This document shows, in pieces, positions 36,501 to 48,500 of a stretch of 64,000 bases of DNA (position 1 is its first letter; every line of letters starts with the position of its first letter). Location of the stretch: the NCBI GenBank assembly GCA_964019695.1, contig OZ026521.1, positions 29,726,601-29,790,600 of the forward strand, in the 5' to 3' direction. The notes under the pieces are model-generated. The model was not told the origin of the DNA and did no database searches. It saw only the letters and a program-made list of their open reading frames with translations. A program made the translations under genes and the position numbers. The DNA is from Loripinus fragilis. Lineage: Eukaryota > Mollusca > Bivalvia > Lucinida > Lucinidae.

Positions 36501-39500
36501 TACAACGAACCACCAGGCACCACCAATTATACGTCCAGGGACAGACCTGGTCAGAAGAAAGTATGAGTAAATCACAAGTGAAAGAAAAGTTCACAGATTT
36601 ATAGCATCAATACGATTATTAAAATTGTAAGTTATTAATTTTTCCATCGTTCTGGTACGTATATTTGTCATGCTGGTTTGACATATTACTCATTATAAGC
36701 GGTTGCTGATTTAAATTTACAAATTGATTTATCGCTGAATATGACTTTATGATAAAGAACACTGCACCTGATGAAATGCAGCATTTTTTGGCATGTCATC
36801 TTGGTATACATGGTTATCCAATTTATATGATGCTACATGTAGGAATTAATGTGGTCAATTACAGGGTTATGGTAGTTAAAGCTTGATGTACTACTGTATG
36901 ATTGACGTGCATGCCCAATGTAAAGTTTTTATAAAGTGTGCTTCAATCGTAGACTGCAACAGACATGCAAGATCAAATGACATATGAGCCGTGGCATGTC
37001 ATTTCCAACAATGTTGCATTTTGACAAGTGTAAATTCAGATGGGCCTGTGCAGCCGCATTTTAAGCTTAGAAAATCCAAATGATGTTCAGTCAGTAGCTT
37101 AACAGTCATAGAATATTCGAGCGACTAGCAAAGGCTCTGATCAGACTGCGCGTATGCGCAGGCTGGTCTGAGCCTTTGCTGGTCGCACATACCACATTGT
37201 TGGAAATCTCATGCCATGGCTCATATTACAGAATGCTATTGTTTAACTAGCATTTAATGTGTTATCTACTTCATTTTTAATCAATTAAAAATGCTTACAT
37301 TTCTCTCTGTCTATCAATGCATGAATATCAAGTGTAAAGCCTGCAGACAAGATGGACTGTCAGTTTTTTTGACACTTGATCAGAGTGCATAAATTAAAGA
37401 CTGCAGGCACATTTAGAGAGCATGGAAACATACTAGGTAGTTGTTTTACATAGATCTAATTTTGCAATATTTACATTTATTACTTAAAAAAATGGATTAT
37501 TGTGGTGAATGGATTTGATAATTTCTTAATTTATATTCATATAAATTTGGCAGTTTTTGTCTTAAATTTTCGCTTAAAAAAATTAGCCATCCTTGGCTAC
37601 AGATCTAACATATGTTATTTACCCTTTGAAGAGCAGCAATCCACCCCTAAATGGGTACTGTGGCAAACAATTAAGGGCCAGATGTTATGCTGCACCATGC
37701 GCTGTTAGCTAAGATAAAATCGATATTCAGAGAGTGAAATGTATTAATTTTTTAAAATAATAGCCTCTTACTCCTCAACATATACAATGGACCAAACTGA
37801 TTTTACTGTATGTAGCTTTATGGAAAATTCCATTGGTCCTAAAAGGGTTAAATAACCATAAGGTACAAACAGGGTTAAATACCTATACAATATATATTCT
37901 GAATTATAGAAAACAAGGTACCTTGGGCATGCATCATCACTTCCTTGTAACATGAGGGATCCCATGGAAAACCACAAGGAGTTGGCAAGATTGAATTTGT
38001 TTATTGTAGTATTTGGTATTTCTGTATGCCTCCATTCTGCTGAACTGAATCTGCTCACGAAGAAAATACCTGAAAAAGGGACATCCGCATAGCATAATGC
38101 GAAGAGCACCATTAAAAATACTAATCCTGTCAGTTTAGATGCATGTCAACGAAATGCACATGCATTAGTGCATACTGATGTGCAGGATTGTTGATGAAAG
38201 ATTACCTTATCCTAAAAACTTATATGATGTAAGCCAATAGAATATATACTAAAACAAAAAAGAAACTTCCGATTTTAATGGTACTGTATCTTTCGATTCA
38301 GTTAAGATGTCGCAACAAAAACAAAAACAAAATATTCATCAAACGTCGGACACACAAAAATTGGTAATTGTTTGATTTTATCTTCTTATCTTGATGGGTT
38401 ATTGAACCTAATGTGCACACAGCTTTTTCCATTATCATCAGGACGTTAATCAACAAAACGTGACAAATTTTACGTTAAATGGCAACCAGGAACATCCGAC
38501 GATAAAAAAACATCTAAAAAATCCAAGTCAGTTTACTGAACGAGCGAAATTGCAGTTCAAAACCTTTAATTTACGAAATTAACTGAAATTACCTCCCTTT
38601 GAATTAAACAAATAACAATTCAAGAACTACCAAATCTCCTTAACCTAGCATCATTTTGAGATTGTTTTCTGTTTTAATTTGTTGTGTTTGTTTATGACAA
38701 CAATTACACAAAAGAGAAAAACAAAAATTTTGGCTGATGTCGGGCATCAAAGGTTTACAAAATCTGTATTCTATACCCCACCCCTTACTGCAAAATCACC
38801 AGAGAATTTCCATTATCAATTGTTTTGATGCTGATTAGTCTTAATTAATGTTGAAATGCTTGTTATGACGAAAATAGAAACCCAAATTTGTTCGATTCTA
38901 TTGATTATCAAGATACTAGACCAAAAATGAATTTTTTGATTGTTTTCACGCACGCTCGTTATCGATGTTTTGTGACGTCAGAGTATGCTACAGATTAATG
39001 GCTGTGGCCATAAAAGCAATGCATACAACAAGCACGCATAACATCTTACTAGAGAGTTCGCTCAGTGATGTTTAAATGTGCTTGAACGGTTCGGGATGTG
39101 AGGGACACACAAGTTATTGATGTTGTGACTTTTGAATTTAAGGGTACTCGTGTTCGCTGCTTTGTCAGCGGCTCTACTGATTGTCAAATGAAAGTCTCTT
39201 AGGTGCAAAACGTTTCTAAATAATCAGAGTTGGTAACGTGAAAATTTGAATGAAATGCGTTCATACATTTGGAACTGGCAGACATAAACGCCAAGCGGAC
39301 ATAACTTTATTGTTTCAGTATATATTTTTCATAATTACAACTGTCATAATAACATTTATTGAGATTCATTATCATCTGATTGGTAAAGAACGGTCATCTC
39401 ATAGTATTGACTGCATTTCATTTTTCAATGAACTTTCATTTGTATTCATGAGGGGTAGGGATTTGGACAGTTGGCAACTACTTACACTTAACTTACACTT

Positions 39501-42500
39501 ACATAGGTATTTTCAGGTGGAAAAGCAAAGATTAACTTACATAGGACACTTAAAATTAACAGTATTGATGCCGATCAGCTGTCTAATGCGATCTTGCCAC
39601 CATTTTTTTTACTTTCTTGACGTATATGTATATGTCATAGTCTAAATGCGCAAAACAAATTAACTGGAAATGTATTTCTAAGCAAAGCATAATTAAAAAA
39701 TACTTTGGAGAAAGAATAATGAAAGAAGTTGTATTTATAAGAATTGAAAGTTATTTTTCCGTGTTTCACTGAGGTTGAAATGTCATTTAAATTACATCTA
39801 ATTTTATCATGAAAACTTTTAGCTTTATGCAAATTAGATGTACTTTTCCCGAAATTTCATACATTGGTGAAAGGAGTAAAATAACATCAAATTCTTAATA
39901 GATCAATTTATAATATTTTACTCTCCACTTTTAATACCTTACTAAAATCAAAATCAGTCTCTTTAGTTATATGTATTGTCTGGCTTAATGGGATCTTGCA
40001 GCATATACACTAACATATGCCCCATGTCACATCTTATATAGCAAAAGCTCTGTTTCAGGGTTTAGCATACTAGTATGCTATTTATTACTGACAAAAAGAT
40101 ATGTTTCATGTTTGTCATGCTTTCTTGTCTGTTCATTGCAGCATTGTGGTCACCTGCTGGGAAAGGGCTAACCTCTTGGCTCTCCTGTATGTGATGTTTC
40201 CTTGTGTTTTGTCACTTTTCCATGTGGTATCCTGGGTCAGGTGTGATACTTGATTGTATCGATATTTGATCTTTGCCTTCTTACTTCCTTTGAGTGCATA
40301 CCGAGAAGAATGAGCTTCATATTTTTATTTCTCAGAAAATCGGAAAATGACAAGGAAAGGAATGCTGAAGATCATACATAGATACCAACACATATGATCA
40401 CACATTTTATTTCATGCATTAAATATGCTAGGTTTTAAAGGATATATTGAACATAAGGCCACAAGAATTGTTTTCAAACAGCTTCAATGTCACTTGCCAA
40501 GCGCTGGCAATATTGTCATTCTGGGATTAATGTTTCTTTGCCTAACGGCATGCAAACAGATCTGGAACAGTTTAAAGGTTTTCAAAATGTGTAACCATAT
40601 CAAGCTGAATGTGAACTTCAAGACTTTGAACACGGACATGGAAGTTTGACTTGGGCTTAAATTTAATCGACAATGGCTTCAGACATATGCATATATGTAT
40701 TAATGCAAGTACATATACTAGTCAAATTCTACTGGCCATGTATGTTTATATTGATTTTCTGTAAAGCTATCAGCACAATATCAGTTACATTTGCATTCCT
40801 GTAAAGGTACCCCTTTTGGTAAACTTTATCACAAAACATTTAAGCATAATTCATAAAATTGCATCCTAGAAGCTTTGATGAATACAGGTACCCTTATTTT
40901 CAAAACCTACAAGAAACTGCAATAGATGGTGAGGTAAGCTTTGAAAATTTGACCGACAGTGACAACGAGTGTTCATTTCAGCACTTAAGAGTTTAATATG
41001 AGTTTAGCTTTAGAAATGAAAAAAGTTTTGCTGAGTGAGTTTTTTCAAAATATAATGAAGAAATGCTAAATTTTGCTGTTTTTTAAAGTGGGGGTACCAA
41101 TATTCAAATGGGCATCATGCAGTTTGTCAATATCTTAGCCTAGGACTTTTGGCGAGTATATGCTCAACCCATATCTCTTACCCAGTCCAACAAATAAATA
41201 TCCCAGCACTATACCAGTCCATAGATTGATAGTAAACGGTTGTAAAAAGGAGAACACACCAGGCTTCTTCTTCTCAGGCTTTTTTATCATTATACTGATA
41301 CCAATATTCATAAATGGTTTAGAGAAATCAACAACCAATTCTCTATCACTGGTTATAGACAGAGGAGCGACCGCCAAGTCAGCAATCTAAAAAGAACACC
41401 AATGCAGTTATTAGTATTTCTTGCACACAAAATAAGAATGTTTCACAGTATATTGTAATGTGACATAAAAGCACAGACAATGAACAGCTATAGCTCAATA
41501 TATATATATATATATATATGATAAATTATATAGTAAATGATATTAAGACATTTACTGTACCATTTAGCCTTTGCTAGATGATGCATTCATAAGTTAGGGA
41601 TCTTTCATGTGAACCAATCATCTATGTGTCTTGATCCTCATCAGAATTAAAGGTGAAGTTAATATCATTAAACGTGTTTAAGCTATGCAGTGAATATTTT
41701 ACTGACCGTTTCAAGGCGATGCTTCTTTTGTGTATCCTTTTTTGTTATTTGTGTTTTATGTTTCTTTATAATATGGTCTTGTCTGTTACTTGCAACCTTG
41801 TGCTCACCCGCTTGGAAACTATTGACCTCTTGGCTCTCTTGTGTGTGATATTTCCATGCGTTTTTGTTCCATATGGTGTCTCAGGTCAGGTGTGGTACTT
41901 GATTGTTTTGATTCTTGCTATTTGCCTTCTTCTTTACTTTTTTTCAAGTTAAACATGCTTGTGCAGACCCATTGGCTACTGTTTTAATGTAAGGGACAAT
42001 CATAACAAATCTGGCCCACTTTTGTCTTCTGTTGAAAGGCTCTATCAGCGTTTTGACAAACAGTGGGTACCCAGGTCACACTGCTCCTTTAGGAGCTGTC
42101 TGATGTTGGCCCACACTGTTTGCTCCAGTATTCACATATTATGTCAAATAATGTTAGCAAAAAAATGTAGGTGATAACTTATGCAGAAGGCATTTTTAGA
42201 TGATTTTCGCAGGCGTTTTAAGGATTAACCTGCCTCCATTTCAATCCTTTACGTAGACAAAAAAGGAGCAATGTCTTGGACAAGACTGCACAGATGCGCA
42301 TAGCTTTGTGAACATCTGCACTTCGACCAAAAGATAAGAACCATTTTCACATGAGAGGCCTAATTTGCATTAGCGTAGAGTTATTGAATCTCAATAGCAA
42401 CACATGGAACAAAAGTATTCAATGTTTCAGACATTAAGTCGACTTTTTATACTTTTTTGACAACAAGTTTAAGATAGAGATAGTATGGAATTAAAGTTTT

Positions 42501-45500
42501 TCTAATTAACAGCATTTTAAATGACAAAACCCCATGTTTGCTTGGTAAGAAAACCCATGGCACTCGTCGATAATGTGCCTGCAGGGATTTTCCTTCTTAG
42601 AAATGTCCTGGGAGATTGCAATTACAAGCAAGAAAAGATTTTAGTGTTATTACTGATTTTTTTTCTCCTGCTAAATTTGCAAAACACATGTACTGTATTG
42701 ATTTGTTCTTAATTTGCAGTTACAGTTAAGGTTCAAATTCAGGGATAATAATCTAGCTATCAAAATGGGTAAATGTGAGTCAGTCACCATGAGATTAATG
42801 TTGCAAGCCCAGCCATAAGTAATGGTAACTTGTCACACTTGCATCAATAGAGAACCCCATTTTTTGCAACTTGCCCCAAAAGCTAAAGGCTGTACAGGAT
42901 GGATATATAGCTAGTTTTTTGTCTACTCTCGTATATATCACAAAATATTGCTTTGCTATCATATGTCCATGTAAATACAGAGGATCTATCAGATTGGTGC
43001 CTTGTTTTGTGTCTTAGTTTTGCAATTATCTCCCTGGGAAAGAGAAACCCATCGCTTTACTTTTATTGTCTTCTAGTTGTTATGCATGCGTGGATAAAAA
43101 GGGTTACGTCAGAGGGGGTCCAAGAAAGAAAGAGGGCAAGATCAGGAATCGATATAATCAAGCACCACACCTCATCCAGGATACCAACGCAACTCTGTCA
43201 ACGTTTTATGTTTTTTTTTTAAACTTTTTTAGTTGATGAGAGGAGAGAGTCAAAATACCACTAAAAGCGGTCCATCATGGGCCCGCCTGTTAAAGGCCAT
43301 TTAAATGGCGTTTCGCTGGCATGCCAATGATAGCCCAACATTGAATGCTGACTTGACTGGAAGCTTTGTGATTTTCCAGGGATCCTGACAAGTATTGCTA
43401 AGGAACCCATTAGATTTGTGATTTTACAGGGGTTGGGTGGGGGGTCCGGATCCCCTGTCCATCCCTCTAGATTCGCCCATGTTATGTGGTTGGTGTTGTT
43501 CTTTACCTCTTCACGATGCCTAGGGTTGGTCTGCAGTGTGTGGTTGTGGAATATCTGGGTCATATTCACTTTTCGGTAAAAAACCCCAGACCTTGTTTTT
43601 TAGATGTATGCCAAAAACAATATGATTTTGTTCTCTGTGAGGCTGAGAGAGGATTCCAACAGTGCTGACCCATTAAGCGCCACCTTCAAATTGCAGTTGA
43701 TGACAATTTCAAGGTTTACTGCTTTTTCAAAAACAACAAATAAGGCATGGCATTTCATGAGAATCGTCTGCTGGCAGGCGATTCTCGTGAAAAATCATAC
43801 TTTTCGAAAATAAGGAAATATGTTGTCTGCTGCAGTCGTGATTGGCGCCTTAAGGACTAAATACATTTTTTTTAAATAATGACTGTCATTACTTAAAACT
43901 GAAGGGATATTAAAGAAAAAGTTAACATACCCCTTTCGTTAACTCTCCAACCATACCGTTCCATGAACCATTTTTCAGCTTCTTGCCATAGTTATTGTCT
44001 CCCACCAGTTTAATTTTGTAGTCAAAATTAACATATTCTGCAATTTTCTTTGTTAGATCAACACAGTATCCTGCAAGCAGATACATCTTTTTGAGCCTTG
44101 ATGCTAGGAAACCTGAGTTTGGGGTTTGCAAACAACAAAGCCCTTGTCTAGCTTTGCATCCCTGTAGTCTGAACAGTGCCTTTGTTATTCACTTAATATA
44201 AAGTATCATATCTAACATTGCGACAAGCAAACTTTCATTTTTCTAGCTAGCCACTGCAGCTGGGCAGGTTTGTTTGAGCATGACCTGATCGGGTACCCCA
44301 AAGACAGGTTTTCTCACAATGAGGCCCCATTTTAATGAGCCATCAGCAAAATTGTTATGCTATTTTTTTTTTATTATTTATTTTTATTTTTTTTCACAAA
44401 AGGTACAAAGATCAGTACAAGCACAAATTACTCGATATATCATTGGTAAGAAAAGCATTGACATGTCTAACCAAACATTCGTGGAGTTTTCTTAACATAG
44501 TTGCGGCCTTGATTTGTATAAAACCTTTACACAAAGTGCAACAATAACTTTTTTTTTAAAAAGTAATTAAAGAGAGAAAGTAAAATCCCCCACCGACTAC
44601 ATGTCCTTTGGAATTATTTTGTATTAAGTTTTAAACTTTTCCCCATTTATATTCAGAAAATGCAAGTTTGTCAGTAAGTAAAGCTGTCTCTTTTTTCTAT
44701 CTTTATTCTGTTAGACAGGTAATTTTGAAAACATGTATATTTGGAACTTTTTTATGTTCAACTTACAAGAGCATGAAATGGCATTTTAAAATGTGTGACC
44801 AGAACAAATGGCATTGCCTTCTTTTCTGAGCAAGAGAATTGCCTCATTTATTTGAATTTTGATATTTATGAAAATCTCAAATGTCATGCCTATGGGAGAT
44901 GTGAAAGAAAACATTAAAATGAGCCAGGGCATGTGATTGCCATCAATGTGGCATTTTGACATGAATAGACTGAGACAAGTCTATACAGCCGCATTTAAAG
45001 CTTAGAAACCCCAAATGCTGTTCAGTCAGTAGCTTAAGATGCTGTTCAGGCAGTAGCTTAACATGTACACGCAGGCTGGTCTGATTCTTTGCTGTTCGCA
45101 CATACAACATTGTTAGAAATCACATGTCGCTGATCAAATTTTTATGGAGACTAACTGCTATGGCTGCTTCCCTATCTAAGGTGAATTTACTACTTCCCTT
45201 TGTGTGGGGGTTATTAGACCTGAGATTATAAAACTCTGTCATGCTCAACTCAATCGAGAATGAAATTTCAACTGCTCATAAAAGCTAAATGCTGCAATAA
45301 TTTGCTATCAATCTCTCAGATGTTGCATTTATCGTTCTAATAAATGATAAAATGCCAACAATTGTAGGAATTTTAACATTTATTAGAATGATAAATTTCA
45401 TTCCCAGTTTAGTTATGCAATCATCTTGGTACTAAAGACAAAGCGTTGCTTCACCTTAATGATATTCATGCTTTAAAGTGTGTGTGTATATGTTTGTCTG

Positions 45501-48500
45501 TGCTCTGGTGTCGTGTTTTACAACAACAATTCGTTTTCTACTAAGTTTTGCTTTGTTTATGAAACACACAACTGTATCATTATTTGAAACCTCTAGTGAA
45601 CCAGAAAACCAGAACTAAACACGAAACTCTCACAAGCAATATAGGGCAACATAAACAAAATAATATCAAAATACTAACTAACACACAACTGTATCATAAC
45701 TTGAAACCTCTAGTCAACCAGAAAACCAGAACTAAACACGAAACTCTCACAAGCAATATAGGGCAACATACACAAAATACTAACAAAAACAGAATCATCC
45801 CCTTAGAATTGGCAACATACAAAGAAAGACAATCGAAACTTTTAAGGCAAAAAAATAAGAAAGGTAATCAGCTTTTTCACCAAGTGAGATAATTGCCAAC
45901 AAACCAAATCAGCCGAGTCTGCATTATTTAAGTTATAACATTTTGAATGAACAATACACACAGAATTGCATAACCTTTCGCTGCTCACATATATAAGAGG
46001 ACCATTTTATACAATGTTTAAATCGAATCAACTGTGGATACTTAGACACCTAATTAATGAATATGCATTCTTCTTTAATACGCAGATAATTTACTCTCGA
46101 GAAAAAATGGAAGTTGTCTAGAACTTGCATAAGATATATGGTTAATTTTGAGAAGAACTTACATGCACATACCCCATCCCACAACGTATTAAAAGATCAT
46201 GAATCATACCTTCGTACCTGTCATTTCCAAGAAAAGGTCTGCCATCTTTGTGTACCCCTTCTTTGATCATCAGAAATGGCTCATCCTGAAATAAAACAAA
46301 AGAATCTGACAGCCAAAACTCATCAGGGGGATGTGCTCTCATTCAAACCAGATGAGAAGTGACATGTGGCATTTTGACAAGTGTACACACAGAAAAGCCT
46401 GTGTAGCCTCATTTTAAGCAGCTTAGAAACTCCAAATAATGTTAAGTCAGTAGCTTAACAGTCATATAATATTCAAGCGGCTAGCAAAGGCTCTGATCAG
46501 ATGCATATGCGCAGACTGGTCTGAGGCTTTGTAGGTCGTACATACCACATTGATGGAAATCTCACGTTGCGGCTCAAATAATCTGACAGCAAAAGCTCAT
46601 TGGGGAAGTGCTCTCATTTAAACCATATACACTGTTTTCTGAATTGCAGCTGAACTTGTTTTAGCACACCATACTCAAATTGGACATTGAATTCAATTCC
46701 TTCATACACACAATCACCATCGTCATGAACTTTATCATAGCTATTGGCACAAGTACATGTACAACTAGAGAGAAATTAAACCAACTTCGTGCAGCGTAAT
46801 GAATTTCCAAGGTCAATGTTTCTAAGCAAGATGTCATTTTGATATATTTCAGGTAACCACCCACTTCTGACCGTTACTCCAGCAGTATGTTTATCTGGAG
46901 TTGTATTGACTGGCCTCTATTTCTAGCATGCAAATCATCTTACTCAGTACGAAGAGACAGCTGGTTAGGACAAATAAAAATACCTGTGTTTAGGGTAACC
47001 CGACCTTACCTAAATTTACTGGCAAAATCTAGATTTTTTCAGGTTCTCTGAAACAATACATAAGTTTATGCATTTTGAAAGGCGAAATGCCTAAAATTAT
47101 ACTTTTTTCCAGGAAAAAAAATATGTGTACCTACCTAAAATTTTCAGACCCATTACCCAAAACACACATATTTTTTGTTGGCCTTACTTGGCTTAGTTTG
47201 CTCTAAATTGTAAATGCTTATTTTTGGTTTGTTGTCTCTGTTATTCAGTTTGATAAAATGTTATCTGACTTCTGAAAAGGATCTACGAAGTTTTCAAATG
47301 AGTAATTATTATAATGTTTAAAACAAACATCTGTGTGTTTATTAGGCCAAATTTGGAAATTGTTTATGCCAACATCTCATAAATTATACTTGCTCATATA
47401 AGCTTAGCATCTTTTTTGTGGGACATAGGCAAACAGAGCAGACCCAGACCAGACGCCACAGATGCGGCGTCTAATCAGGGTCTCCACTGTTTGCTTACAG
47501 AATGTTCTATTAAAATTTGAATGAAAATGAAAATACCACTTTACAACCCTTAAAACGAAAATGGACTGGTCAAATTTATAAGAGAGAAAAATTCCATTTG
47601 GCTTTAATAGGTTAAAACTCAATACGTATACAGTAAAACCTGTGCAAAACGGCCACTCAAAAATAGACAAAACAAAGATCTTAATGACAAACAGTAGCTT
47701 AATGAAGGTCGGAAGTATTGTAGAATGCTCCCCACAGAGCGTTCTGCAATACTTTTGACCTGCATTAAGCGATAATTGGCCTCCAAAACCAAATTTCTGT
47801 CTTTTTGAGATTGGCGGTTTTTCACAGGTTTTACTGTACATGTACTATAAAAAGTAATGTAAATACCTCTATACTTGTAACAATATAGACCTTGTTAGTT
47901 GTGGTACCATTTGCTTTCTGCAATTCTTCTTCACCATCAGAATAAAAACCAGTACTAGGTGACCATTCTCCTATCTAGGAATACAAATAGTAGGGGCATA
48001 AAATAAGCTTCACGCTTTCGTTCTTATATTTTGAACGTTGGTAACTTATTAATGCAAGCATGTGTTTCTTATCAAATTATTTTGGTGTCTCTTTATGGAC
48101 TGACTTCAATTAATTGATTCTGACAAACTGTTGTGCATTTGATTGGGCAGAAGCTGCAATCACAAGGGAACTATAATACATTTTACTGGACATATTTCGC
48201 CCTTTTGATAGATTATTATTGTTGGAACATGTTAATAGATGAGCTCGCATAGAGGAAGAGAGAGCTGGTTGCTTTGCTTTGTTTGTCTTCCTGGTGTCTC
48301 GTGATTGTTGTGTGGCTCTTCCTCACGATGCAACGGGGTTTTCTGCAGTTTGTGATTGCGGTATTTCCTGATCATACTCACTTACTACTAGGAATATAAC
48401 CTTGTATCTTTCAAACTAAAACTTTAGTATTTTTTATATAATATAAAACTTACCATTGAAAACCACCCATTGTCTGCAACCGGAGAGTAAAAGAGAAATA

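Noticed and set aside
45584..45892. 102-codon open frame with an internal repeat
   Set aside because: Follows from the 117-bp tandem duplication in an intron, opposite in strand to the gene.
48454..48474. Possible 20-nt micro-exon between receptor exons 5 and 6 (TTGCAG before it, GTAAGT after it)
   Set aside because: Its length is not a multiple of three, while exons 5 and 6 join in phase 0 exactly as in the protein family. Inclusion would shift the frame.
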